DNA of 19,144 nucleotides from Oligoflexales bacterium (lineage in GTDB: Bacteria > Bdellovibrionota_B > Oligoflexia > Oligoflexales > CACXFL01), in assembly GCA_028282865.1 (NCBI GenBank), contig JANQHA010000356.1, positions 1 to 19,144 of the forward strand, read 5' to 3'. Positions 1 to 8,021 of this stretch are shown here, piece after piece; the stretch's first letter is position 1, and each line of letters opens with the position of its first letter. Both the position numbers and the translations under genes were made by a program. Below the pieces are notes generated by a model. The model did no database searches. It was not told the DNA's origin and saw nothing but the letters and a program-made list of their open reading frames with translations.

Positions 1-246
1 CATGCCGAACTTTTTTCGGTACTCTCTAATTTGATGCTTATCGTAACCAGTAATATCGTCACCCTCAACAACAACCCTACCTTTATCTGGCTTAAGCAGG
101 CCCATAATATGTTTGATAGTTACTGATTTCCCTTCGCCAGACTTCCCAACTATAAAAGTTATTTGACCTTCAGGAATAGCGACATCCAGGCCATTTAAAA
201 CCTTATTACTACCAAACGCTTTAAAAACATTCTCAAACTTTATCAT
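1..246 (-). CDS. mlaF: Mla-type ABC transporter ATP-binding protein (5' part only)
   Basis: These are the first 82 codons of an ABC ATPase that leaves the window on the left. The Walker A loop GKSGEGKS is at residues 34-41 and is followed by VTIKHIMGLLKP, the usual context in MlaF-type ATPases of the phospholipid (Mla) and toluene-tolerance (Ttg2) importers. The family couples ATP hydrolysis to phospholipid movement between the two membranes of the Gram-negative envelope. The gene starts 3 bases after the mlaE stop. The junction reads TAGGACATG, so the stop codon overlaps a short AGGA ribosome binding site, which suggests coupled translation with the permease. Walker B, the signature motif and the H-loop lie outside the window, so an intact protein cannot be confirmed. 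Confidence 0.9.
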   Translation of the reverse strand, partial: MIKFENVFKAFGSNKVLNGLDVAIPEGQITFIVGKSGEGKSVTIKHIMGLLKPDKGRVVVEGDDITGYDKHQIREYRKKFGM

Positions 247-249
247 GTC

Positions 250-1059
250 CTAAATCGCTATCTGAAAAAATGTGTACACAAAATCAAGTAGCAAAATCAC
301 TAGCAATATCGTAATAACTGAATTGGTTGTCGCTTGGCCAACCCCTTTTGCGCCACCACTTGCGCGCAGCCCGAATCTACATGCAATCAAAGCTATCACA
401 ATGCTAAACAAGAAGGCTTTTTCCAAGCCCATCATAACATCTCGGTAAACTAGCTGGTCTGTGATTTTATAAAAATAAAGTCCCTCGTCTACGTTAAAAA
501 TAAGTGTCCCAACTAGAAAACTACCTAATACCCCGATAAAAACAAAAATGCCCGACAGTATCGGCACCATGAGCATAGATGCCACTAGCCTAGGAACGAC
601 CAGGTAATTTACTGGGCTGACTCCCATCGACTCCATAGCATCGACTTGTTCATTAACTCTCATCGTAGCAATCTCAGCCGTAACCGCGGACCCAGCCCTA
701 CCAGTAATCAAAAAAGCAGTCATCATAGGTGCTAGTTCTCTAGTCAAAGCAGTCGCAGTAGCAATACCCATCTGACCTTCAGCACTAAAGGTCTTAAAAA
801 CCATGCCGACCTGTAGGCCGAAGACTGATCCGATGGCAAAGGCTGACATAATAATAATCACTAGAGATTGGTTGCCAATAAACTCCATTTGCCGGATGAT
901 CTCAGTAAACCTAACAGGTTTTTTTACAAGCTCTTGAGCGGATTCTATTACAAAAAAAATAAACCCGCCGACAGCGGTTATCACCATCAACAATCTACTG
1001 CCCACTGTTTCTACTGGAGCAATAAAAAATTTATCAAGCTTGATGTTTGTCGTAGACAT
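250..1059 (-). CDS. mlaE: MlaE-family ABC transporter permease
   Basis: This 269-residue inner-membrane permease has the MlaE family's usual length. The family core is plain: ELAPMMTAFLITGRAGSAV, then TAEIATMRVNEQVDAMESMG and the PRLVASML segment. Hydrophobic stretches fit five or six membrane segments. With MlaF it would form the inner-membrane part of a phospholipid transporter that maintains outer-membrane lipid asymmetry. I chose the ATG at 1059 because a GGG lies about six bases upstream; a GTG at 1065 would add two residues but has no spaced binding site. mlaF follows after 3 bases. The 131 bases between this gene and the next upstream one (stop at 1191) contain no convincing terminator, so whether mlaE has its own promoter is unclear. 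Confidence 0.93.
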   Translation of the reverse strand: MSTTNIKLDKFFIAPVETVGSRLLMVITAVGGFIFFVIESAQELVKKPVRFTEIIRQMEFIGNQSLVIIIMSAFAIGSVFGLQVGMVFKTFSAEGQMGIATATALTRELAPMMTAFLITGRAGSAVTAEIATMRVNEQVDAMESMGVSPVNYLVVPRLVASMLMVPILSGIFVFIGVLGSFLVGTLIFNVDEGLYFYKITDQLVYRDVMMGLEKAFLFSIVIALIACRFGLRASGGAKGVGQATTNSVITILLVILLLDFVYTFFQIAI

Positions 1060-1190
1060 ACGCACCCGAATTTAGGGGACAAATACATAATATCATGAAT
1101 GCCACACATAAACTTTAAATGGAATATCCTAAAATAAAAAATACTATAAAATTCTCTTTAATTTTCGGCGTTTTTACAATAAACGAAAGT

Positions 1191-1682
1191 TTACCTAGAG
1201 GAATAGACTCGGCATCGTTCAACCTTAGTGCCCCCTAGCAAAACTGAAAAAGCTGTGATCCAGGCAAAGTCCTCAACAACAATTTTTCGAGTAATTAACT
1301 CAAAATCCTCACTACGCCAGTCGTGGCTTCCTGTGCAAAAATAGGTTCCCTGAGATACACAAACATGCGAGCCTATCTCGACATCTGAGAGATTATCAAT
1401 CCATACGCCTTGTCCAATCCAAGCATAATCGCCAACTGCCAACCGCCAAGGATACTTGATTCTTACATGGGGTTTAATAACGACACCTTTACCTACCTTA
1501 GCTCCGAAAGCTCGCAGTAAGTTTAGCTTAAGAGAATATAAGGGAAACCATCCATTTTCGAAAAAAAATAAAGAGATAAAATACCAAAAAACACAAATAG
1601 GTTTACTTCTACCTGGTTTATAGTCACCGACATTATACCGAGACTGGTCTCTTTCCTTGCAGTAGCGATATCCTTCAGCCAT
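1191..1682 (-). CDS. WcaF-like hexapeptide-repeat acetyltransferase, C-terminus shortened
   Basis: This 163-residue protein resembles WcaF-type O-acetyltransferases of colanic acid and other exopolysaccharide loci. Recognisable blocks are RAFGAKVGKGVVIKPHVRIK, YPWRLAVGDYAWIGQGVWID and a VSQGTYFCTGSHDW block carrying the conserved histidine. The left-handed beta-helix then stops early. After GGTKVERC the protein ends within eight residues, whereas the family normally continues about 25-35 residues through a last coil and a GNPA-like motif. A family glycine is also threonine here (AWIT instead of AWIG). The ATG at 1682 is chosen because GGAG lies six bases upstream; it overlaps the glycosyltransferase stop by 8 bases. 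The gene is therefore a partner of that glycosyltransferase, but may be decaying or inactive. Confidence 0.75.
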   Translation of the reverse strand: MAEGYRYCKERDQSRYNVGDYKPGRSKPICVFWYFISLFFFENGWFPLYSLKLNLLRAFGAKVGKGVVIKPHVRIKYPWRLAVGDYAWIGQGVWIDNLSDVEIGSHVCVSQGTYFCTGSHDWRSEDFELITRKIVVEDFAWITAFSVLLGGTKVERCRVYSSR

Positions 1683-2898
1683 ATCTATCTCCATCTTTCG
1701 AGGCATGTGAACCACTCACCTCTAGCAAAATAAGTTGATGCAACATTTCAAGAGATGTCGCTCGGTTGGAAAACCCTTCATTATTAGCTTCCTTGGAAGA
1801 GGTTAATTCTAATATATCATGTGCGAGTGTCTTACTGGTCGACCTTCTGAACCCCTTAGGCAGCACAACACTTTCAGGCCCAACAAACAGACCAACGCCA
1901 CCATTATGGGCAATTCCATAGATTTTCGACGGTATAACCAAGCCTTCAAAAGAGTCCTTCATAGTGACTAAATGTATATCGGCAGATTTCAATAGGCTGA
2001 CCACTTGGCAAAAGGGTTGGTGGCTATAAAAAGAAACGTTTCTGAGCCCAGAATGCTCGCAAAGACTCTTTAACTTACTATACCCCGCACCAGATCCGAC
2101 AATAACAAACTGAATAATTGCATCATCCTTTAACTGTAAAACCGCATCATAAATACACTTATATCGATGCGCCTGACCCAAATTTCCAGAGTATAAAATG
2201 ACCTTCTTTCCTGACAGTTGCCACGCTGCAGTATAATCGAAAGGGACCTGTTCATCATAGTCTGGAGACCAAAGAGGGATAGTCGATATCTTGGCTTGGT
2301 CGATACCAATTCTTATTAGGTAAGCCGTCATGCTCGACCCTAAGCTAACAATTCTATTACTTCGGTTAAGAACAAACTTCCTTACTCTACTAAGACACCG
2401 AAATAATATACTATGGCGACTTAAAACCTTCATGGAAGATAATACATCGGGGAAAACATCCATGTTCCAGATAATGACCGGTATACCTCGAATCTTTGCG
2501 ACTAGCCAAATAGGAAGAAAAACAAACGGAGGAGAAGTCCCCACAACTATCAGGCCGACTTTTCTATGACGCATTAAAGCCAAAGTTATAGACAGCAATT
2601 GAGTAATAAATCCGATTGCTCTAGATATATGATTTTCGAACTTCGGCTGCCATTTACGACACCGAGAAATACGCACACCCTCCCAAACCTCAGCTTTCGA
2701 CATCTTCAAGCTTGAGTTCTTATAACCACCTCTACCAGTGATCACATCTAAATCAAAGCCATTCTCTACTAGATACTTAGCTAAATCGGAAAAGAATAAC
2801 CCGGTCGCTGCTTCGTCCGGGTAAAAAGACTGATTTACAAGTAATACTCTGCTAAAGGGTTCATGATTTTCTTTTGTACTATTCATTTTATGGGTCAT
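1675..2898 (-). CDS. WcaI-like family 4 glycosyltransferase
   Basis: This 407-residue GT-B glycosyltransferase resembles the WcaI group of exopolysaccharide enzymes. The N-terminal domain begins VLLVNQSFYPDEAATG (residues 18-33), a typical acceptor-side start, followed by DLAKYLVENG and DVITGRGG. The C-terminal nucleotide-sugar domain has ILYSGNLGQAH (234-244), VIVGSGAGY (265-273) and the EGLVIPSKIYG block (318-328) at the donor-binding position. It would act at the cytoplasmic face of the inner membrane on a lipid-linked glycan; donor and acceptor cannot be read from sequence. It overlaps the WcaF-like gene by 8 bases, so the two form one unit. Two starts are possible, ATG 2898 or ATG 2886; neither has a clear ribosome binding site. 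No polymerase, flippase or other sugar gene is present in the window. Confidence 0.88.
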   Translation of the reverse strand: MTHKMNSTKENHEPFSRVLLVNQSFYPDEAATGLFFSDLAKYLVENGFDLDVITGRGGYKNSSLKMSKAEVWEGVRISRCRKWQPKFENHISRAIGFITQLLSITLALMRHRKVGLIVVGTSPPFVFLPIWLVAKIRGIPVIIWNMDVFPDVLSSMKVLSRHSILFRCLSRVRKFVLNRSNRIVSLGSSMTAYLIRIGIDQAKISTIPLWSPDYDEQVPFDYTAAWQLSGKKVILYSGNLGQAHRYKCIYDAVLQLKDDAIIQFVIVGSGAGYSKLKSLCEHSGLRNVSFYSHQPFCQVVSLLKSADIHLVTMKDSFEGLVIPSKIYGIAHNGGVGLFVGPESVVLPKGFRRSTSKTLAHDILELTSSKEANNEGFSNRATSLEMLHQLILLEVSGSHASKDGDRYG

Positions 2899-3104
2899 TC
2901 ATTTACTTTAAAAAACTTAGATAACTCCATTACAATTATAGAGATGAGCATAAAATGAGTCAATCACTCCAAGAGTTATACTTAGAAGAATACATAAATA
3001 CAGTGCGACAGCAATGCATCTGACATTAGATTAGTGGTAAATATTTAAGAAAAAATTTATTAGCTAAAGCCAATTAAAGGTAAGTAACTCTAGGTTTCTG
3101 GTCA

Positions 3105-5459
3105 TCAATTCACGTTCAAATAAGGCTCACCATCAAAATAGAACCTTAAAATCTCCTGCTTAATATTATGAATACGAATGCTATCAGACTTGACGGTAAG
3201 CAGTGGTTTCCATATTTTATTTGCGAGCTTCTTAGAGCCATTACGGTATTCAAGCAAGCCTTTTAAAAACCTATGCTCTATGCTATCTGACTCATTGTCA
3301 TCTAGACTCAAATAATTCTCCGCTCGTTTAATTTGACCGGTTTTAATATATGCGTGACTAAGCACAGTTAGGGCTTGGTGGTCCTTGGCAAGCCCCATAT
3401 CTAAAGCCATTTTGCCAAATTCGACTGCATTATTTAGCTCCTTACTCATCCACACACAGCAATCAGCAATTTCCACATAGCACTTAGCGCGTAGCGCGTC
3501 GGTTACATCCGGGTGATTTATAGTCTGCTCCAGCCACATCCGAGCTACTTCTAGCTGCCATAGCTCTTTATACATAACACCGAGCGCCCAATAAACCAAA
3601 GGACTGTCAAAATTTGTATTGATCAAACGGATGAAATCAAAAGTTCCTTGCTTAGGGTCAAATTTTTTGACAGCATCGACTAGAGATAAAAGTGCCTGTT
3701 GATCACCATCAGAGTATAGGTAGCGTACTTTTTCACGTACATAACAAAGGTCATACACCATTAGGTCATCAAATTTTTTTGTTAAACTATCAAACTCCTG
3801 CCAGTCCAGCGATCGTTCATCCATATTTTTAAGGTTCTCTGTCACAGAGTCGATTTGTTTAAGGTCATCTTTCACAGGAGCCATAAAAGTTTTATTAATA
3901 ATTTCCTGAACTAAATAAGATACATTCCACGGGTCTCGGCAGGTAACCTTATTAAGATACTCCTGAGATTTTTCGTAGTCCTCAGTGCGAGCAAAGTAAC
4001 TAGCCTTAAGCCAATTAACCTCTATGGTATCCTCGTCAGTAAGATCGCCATCTCGCTCAATGCGCTCTAAAATAGAAAGAGACTTCTGAGGATCGCCTCT
4101 ATGCATCAAGAAAGATGCAAATCTAAGCGCAGTTACTTTGGCACTTCCGTCTAAATCATACATATTCTGGTAGTGTTGAAAAGCTCGATCAATGTTTTCC
4201 ATCCTTAAGTACAGATCGCCTAACTGATAGTGTACTTCGGGGTCATCTTTAAACTGGGCTAATAAGTTGTGGAGCAATGAAAGAATTTCCACCCGGTCAG
4301 AGTCAGAGGCGACAAGGTGTTTCAGTCGCTCTTTACTTAGTAAATAGTTTTCCACATCAACCTCAGCCAGCCTTAGTTTGCTTATCAAAAGACAAAACCT
4401 AATCTCTGGGTTGTCAGGAAAGACGTGGTATGCATCTTCGAAGAGCTCACGGGCGAGTTCATAGCGTCCAGTTGATAAAAACTGGCCACCAATTTTTTGA
4501 ATCATCGCTTGATTTACTTTCGAGCTCTGAAGGGTCTTACGATAAAACTTCAAGGCATACTCTAACTCATTATACTCTTCGAGGATTTTTGCGACGTAAT
4601 ATAAGATTCCCTCTTCAGCATGATCATCGCCCAGAACCTTGTCGCAAAGGTTTAGTCCCGCACTTCGGTAAAGGTCACAGGATCGTTCATCACCTTTCAG
4701 CCGTTTAATTTCTGCAATAGCAAAATTTTCATAAATTTTTACTTCTGAAGGACAATGACCTCGATGCCCGACCCACCATTCACCAAGGGTCGTAACAGCC
4801 ACTTCGGCATCATCATACCTCTCTTTATCACAAAACTCTTGGCAAAGGTCACGATGGGTTTCAAAGTTACCATAGACATTATAAGGGGCGCCTTGCTCAA
4901 ACTGATAAAAATAGCTATCTCCCTCTTCTGCGTTCCCCAACTGATAATTAAGCTGACTAAGGCCGAAATAGCTGGGATACCAGTTTGAGTCGCACCTAAT
5001 GCTTTCTTCATAGTTAAAAATAGCTCGTTCAAGATCACCCATCATTTCTAAGCTGAAACCGATGCCATAGAACGCCGCAGCATTCGTTGGATCGTCGTTT
5101 AAAATATTTTTGTACTGCTCAATAGCTTCTTCAGGTTCAATAAACTCGCCTAACTGATCTATCATCAGTAAGCAAATAGTTAGTTCAAGGTTGTCAGGAT
5201 CGAGCTCAAGTTTTTTTCGAAATTGCTTTTGTAGATGGGATAGTTTTTTAAGCTTAGCAGCTAATTCAATACGTCTAAGCTGCGGTAGAAGCATTCCATC
5301 GTCATCGGAGCCCTCTATAAGCTCTGTCAAGATGTGATAAGCCTCTTCGTAGCGATGCACAAATATCAATTTATTTGCTAATACAAGCTTATTGGGCTGC
5401 GACTCTTCCAATCTGACCTCACCCTCAGGAGAATTCCCTACCTCATCTATATCGACCAA
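3105..5459 (-). CDS. Large cytoplasmic TPR-repeat protein
   Basis: This protein of about 784 residues is made almost wholly of helix pairs of the tetratricopeptide type. The clearest repeats are near residues 125-190 (AAAFYGIGFSLEMMGDLERA and the following SYFGLSQLNYQLG), 283-345 (YALKFYRKTLQ; STGRYELARELFEDA) and 405-465 (VHYQLGDLYLRMENIDRAFQ). There is no signal peptide or membrane segment, so a cytoplasmic scaffold or assembly role is likely; nothing shows its partner. The start is uncertain. There is no ATG near the 5' end; TTG at 5459 is the first candidate but lacks a binding site, while TTG at 5411 follows GGTGAGG by five bases and would shorten the protein by 16 residues. An in-frame TAG lies a short distance upstream of 5459. 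The gene stands alone, flanked by non-coding gaps. Confidence 0.82.
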   Translation of the reverse strand: MVDIDEVGNSPEGEVRLEESQPNKLVLANKLIFVHRYEEAYHILTELIEGSDDDGMLLPQLRRIELAAKLKKLSHLQKQFRKKLELDPDNLELTICLLMIDQLGEFIEPEEAIEQYKNILNDDPTNAAAFYGIGFSLEMMGDLERAIFNYEESIRCDSNWYPSYFGLSQLNYQLGNAEEGDSYFYQFEQGAPYNVYGNFETHRDLCQEFCDKERYDDAEVAVTTLGEWWVGHRGHCPSEVKIYENFAIAEIKRLKGDERSCDLYRSAGLNLCDKVLGDDHAEEGILYYVAKILEEYNELEYALKFYRKTLQSSKVNQAMIQKIGGQFLSTGRYELARELFEDAYHVFPDNPEIRFCLLISKLRLAEVDVENYLLSKERLKHLVASDSDRVEILSLLHNLLAQFKDDPEVHYQLGDLYLRMENIDRAFQHYQNMYDLDGSAKVTALRFASFLMHRGDPQKSLSILERIERDGDLTDEDTIEVNWLKASYFARTEDYEKSQEYLNKVTCRDPWNVSYLVQEIINKTFMAPVKDDLKQIDSVTENLKNMDERSLDWQEFDSLTKKFDDLMVYDLCYVREKVRYLYSDGDQQALLSLVDAVKKFDPKQGTFDFIRLINTNFDSPLVYWALGVMYKELWQLEVARMWLEQTINHPDVTDALRAKCYVEIADCCVWMSKELNNAVEFGKMALDMGLAKDHQALTVLSHAYIKTGQIKRAENYLSLDDNESDSIEHRFLKGLLEYRNGSKKLANKIWKPLLTVKSDSIRIHNIKQEILRFYFDGEPYLNVN

Positions 5460-5596
5460 GATTCGACAAACTATAAGGATAAAATTAGGTAAATCAGACT
5501 AGGCAAACTGTATAGTCAGATAAATTTGCAAACTTGATAAATATCGTATTGTTAGGTTGGCAGGACGCTGTTTAGACACCCAATAGGTCGCTTAAT

Positions 5597-5624
5597 AAAA
5601 AAAAACCCAACCAATGCGGTTGGG
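5597..5624 (-). terminator. Rho-independent terminator of the thioredoxin-like gene
   Basis: Read leftward, CCCAACC, a five-base loop and GGTTGGG form a perfect 7-bp stem followed directly by nine T. It lies 23 bases beyond the stop codon at 5648 and separates this gene from the TPR gene. On the other strand there is no T run, so it acts leftward only. It is the only clear intrinsic terminator in the window. Confidence 0.92.
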
Positions 5625-5647
5625 CCTGTCTTAGAAGAAGGAAGAAA

Positions 5648-6163
5648 TTATTCGCAGCCAGCTGCCAATTGACGGTCAATGACATTGCGTAGCCGTCGAA
5701 TCTCCCATGAGTCCCAAGTACCGCCAGTACGGTATAACTCATTAAGGTTGCAGTCTAAAACGACGGCAGTTGGCATTCCGGTAATTCCCAGTGGACCTAA
5801 GACCTCCCAATTACAGTCGTTTAGTACTGGGTGATTCGGGTTATGCTCAGCAATCCAGTCACGATAATCACGATTGCTACAATCTGAGCTGACATCTAAA
5901 ACTTGAACCAAGTCATTATCTGAATAGTGGTCTTTCAATGCATCGACATTATGAGCATTGTCATTACAATAAGGACAGTTTCTAAAATAAGCTTCTACTA
6001 CAAAAACTGCATTAGGATGATCAGAGCTTCTATAATACGTACCGGCTACTTCGTGATTCATCCACTTAAGGTTAAAAGGACTAAGGTTTACTGTTTTATT
6101 AAACGTCTCCCCGAATGAAACAGAAGAGAAAAGCAATGCTCCAAACAAATACATGTATTTCAT
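5648..6163 (-). CDS. Exported thioredoxin-fold protein with CPYC motif
   Basis: This 171-residue protein begins with a signal peptide (hydrophobic core about residues 4-16, cleavage likely after SFG) and a thioredoxin fold. The redox motif CPYC is at residues 63-66 and the cis-proline motif GMPTAVV around Pro131. Four further cysteines (95, 117, 138, 170) could form structural disulfides, unusual for a plain thioredoxin. It would act in the periplasm, or be surface-bound, as a disulfide reductase or oxidase; the direction cannot be read from the motif. The start is secure: AAGGAGGTG, close to a perfect ribosome binding site, lies just upstream of ATG 6163. It is a single-gene unit closed by the terminator at 5597-5624. 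No DsbD, DsbB or cytochrome maturation gene lies nearby. Confidence 0.85.
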   Translation of the reverse strand: MKYMYLFGALLFSSVSFGETFNKTVNLSPFNLKWMNHEVAGTYYRSSDHPNAVFVVEAYFRNCPYCNDNAHNVDALKDHYSDNDLVQVLDVSSDCSNRDYRDWIAEHNPNHPVLNDCNWEVLGPLGITGMPTAVVLDCNLNELYRTGGTWDSWEIRRLRNVIDRQLAAGCE

Positions 6164-6267
6164 GACACCTCCTTATGTTCTTATTTAAACTATATGTACG
6201 GATATATTGTCGCACCTATCTGAGCTAAAAGCCACCAATAGCTTGGGGTAAAAAAAGCCCGCAGCAC

Positions 6268-6723
6268 CTATTCGATATCGACTCTGATAACTGGCTCAAA
6301 TTTAAAGCCATATACCGTGGCTTTCTGGCACCCAGGCAATATTAACTCGGTTTCTGCTTCAACCTTTTTCGCAGTCGAGTCGGTATAACACTCCTGATTA
6401 ACATGAGAAATATTTAAGGAGATCTCTTCTTTCGCCCCTTTGAAACATTTAATTCGTCCGAGAACAATTCGGCCTTTCATTGGGCTCAAGCATTTTGGTT
6501 TAGACCCGGAGTGCGGAGCACCGCCAATATAATCCAGACTAAGGACTAAGCTATTAATCAGTGTACCGCTTTGATCAAAGTCCACGGTACCCCATTTAAC
6601 CGTTGCAATATTCTCGCTCTTATCGACTCGTTTAGGAATAAGCTGCTCAACACTAAGCGACTGAGATTCTTTCAACGGCTTACAGCCAAACGCGCATATG
6701 ATTAGTAGAAGACGAGCCAACAT
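6268..6723 (-). CDS. Small putative lipoprotein of unknown function
   Basis: This 151-residue protein has a short hydrophobic N-terminus ending in CAFGC, an acceptable lipobox with Cys14 as the lipidated residue. The mature part is hydrophilic with four cysteines (two in a KCLS...KCF pair, then QECY and PGCQ) that could form disulfides. I recognise no family. It begins 6 bases after the glutaryl-CoA dehydrogenase stop, and its GGAGG binding site lies inside the last codons of that gene, about ten bases before the ATG. Co-transcription is therefore likely although no shared function is apparent. A T run follows its stop at 6249-6260 (leftward), but I find no stem before it. Confidence 0.65.
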   Translation of the reverse strand: MLARLLLIICAFGCKPLKESQSLSVEQLIPKRVDKSENIATVKWGTVDFDQSGTLINSLVLSLDYIGGAPHSGSKPKCLSPMKGRIVLGRIKCFKGAKEEISLNISHVNQECYTDSTAKKVEAETELILPGCQKATVYGFKFEPVIRVDIE

Positions 6724-6729
6724 ATAAGA

Positions 6730-7908
6730 CTAACCTCCAAACGCGGGAATGCCAGTGATCTGATGACCCACAATTAGCAAATGAATATCGTTAGTGCCCT
6801 CGTATGTATACACCGTTTCCAAGTTACACATATGCCTCATAGATTTATACTCATCTACAATACCATTAGCGCCAAGAATATCTCTAGCCATCCGAGAACA
6901 GTTCAAAGCCATCTCAACATTATTTTGCTTAGCCATACTTACATGGCCAAAGGCTAACTCATCAGTTTCCTTCAATTGGCCAAGTCTAAGCGCAAGAAGC
7001 TGAGCCTTGGTAATTTCGGTACACATTAAAGCAAGCTTGCGTTGAATCAACTGAAACGATGCAAGCTTACGGTCGAATAAAATACGATCTTGTACATAAT
7101 TGGTTGCCTCATCAAAGCAGCATTCAGCCGCACCAATCACACCCCATGCAATGCCATAACGCGCCTGAGTCAAACACATCAGCGCATTCTTTAGCCCCGT
7201 AGTTTTAGGTAGAATCGCATCCTTCGGCAGCTTAACATTATCGAAATAAAGCTCTGAGGTTACAGAAGCTCGAAGCGACAATTTACCACTCATTTTCTTC
7301 ACGGTAAATCCGTCAAGGTCAGTTGGTACAACAAAGCCTCGAACATCATTACCAACCTTAGCCCAAACAACTGCGACCTGGGACAAGTTACCATTAGTAA
7401 TCCACATCTTGGACCCATTCAAAAGCCAGTGATCACCTTTGTCAACCGCGTTAGTTTTCATAGCTCCCGGATCAGAGCCACCATCAGCCTCGGTCAATCC
7501 GAAACAGCCGACTGCTTCCCCAGAACCTAATTTCGGCAGCCACTTTTCTTTTTGCTCCTCACTGCCAAAAGCATGAATTGGATACATCACTAAAGCACCC
7601 TGAACAGAAGCAAAGCTACGAAGGCCTGAGTCACAACGTTCAAGTTCTTTCATAACTAAGCCATAAGAGATTCCGTCCATACCCGGTAGTCCATAACCAC
7701 TAAGGTTAGAGCCCAGCAGTCCCATTTCTCCCAACTTTTTAATTAAATCAGTGGGAAAGCTTTCAGCTCGGTAGTGTTCAGTGATAACAGGCTCTACTTC
7801 GTTGCGAATAAACTCACGTACCGAGCTCTCCACCAAGCGTTGCTCTTCGGTCAACAAACTAGAGACATCAAAATAATCTGGATAAGGTGTACAATGCGGC
7901 TGACTCAT
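6730..7908 (-). CDS. gcdH: Glutaryl-CoA dehydrogenase
   Basis: This 392-residue protein is an FAD-dependent acyl-CoA dehydrogenase of the glutaryl-CoA type. Such enzymes oxidise glutaryl-CoA and usually decarboxylate it to crotonyl-CoA in lysine, tryptophan and aromatic catabolism. The block ERCDSGLRS (90-98) keeps the Glu, Arg and Ser that bind the distal carboxylate in characterised enzymes. CFGLTEADGGSDP (135-147) is the FAD/substrate loop, and TYEGTNDIH (368-376) contains the catalytic base Glu370 and the preceding Tyr369. ITGIPAF near the end is also typical. I start at ATG 7908, eight bases after GGAG; an ATG-like extension to 7941 lacks such a site. The next gene follows after 6 bases. 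No other lysine-degradation gene is nearby, so it probably works in a pathway encoded elsewhere. Confidence 0.93.
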   Translation of the reverse strand: MSQPHCTPYPDYFDVSSLLTEEQRLVESSVREFIRNEVEPVITEHYRAESFPTDLIKKLGEMGLLGSNLSGYGLPGMDGISYGLVMKELERCDSGLRSFASVQGALVMYPIHAFGSEEQKEKWLPKLGSGEAVGCFGLTEADGGSDPGAMKTNAVDKGDHWLLNGSKMWITNGNLSQVAVVWAKVGNDVRGFVVPTDLDGFTVKKMSGKLSLRASVTSELYFDNVKLPKDAILPKTTGLKNALMCLTQARYGIAWGVIGAAECCFDEATNYVQDRILFDRKLASFQLIQRKLALMCTEITKAQLLALRLGQLKETDELAFGHVSMAKQNNVEMALNCSRMARDILGANGIVDEYKSMRHMCNLETVYTYEGTNDIHLLIVGHQITGIPAFGG

Positions 7909-8021
7909 ATACTTTACTCCCTGGTTTAGAACCGACTCCAACCCGAAATTATGAACATAGAAAAACTTACTTTATATATATCATTAAAAGCACAAGAAAT
8001 AATCCCTAAAATCGGCACAAC

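Noticed and set aside
2955..3023. A 22-codon open frame on the + strand (MSQSLQELYLEEY...) in the gap between the TPR and glycosyltransferase genes, with GATGAG upstream.
   Set aside because: It is very short, on the opposite strand to both neighbours, and has no regulatory hallmark of a leader peptide. Chance is more likely.
3051..3073. A weak leftward hairpin (TTGGC/GCTAA) followed by T-rich sequence after the TPR gene.
   Set aside because: The stem is only 5 bp with one G-T pair and the T run is interrupted; too weak to call a terminator.
4739..5038. A 99-codon leftward open frame inside the TPR gene.
   Set aside because: It lies wholly inside the TPR frame, which has clear repeat structure; the alternative translation shows no family features.
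6249..6275. A T run (leftward) directly after the small lipoprotein gene, preceded by GCTGCGGGC.
   Set aside because: No complementary arm for a stem could be found, so an intrinsic terminator is not supported.
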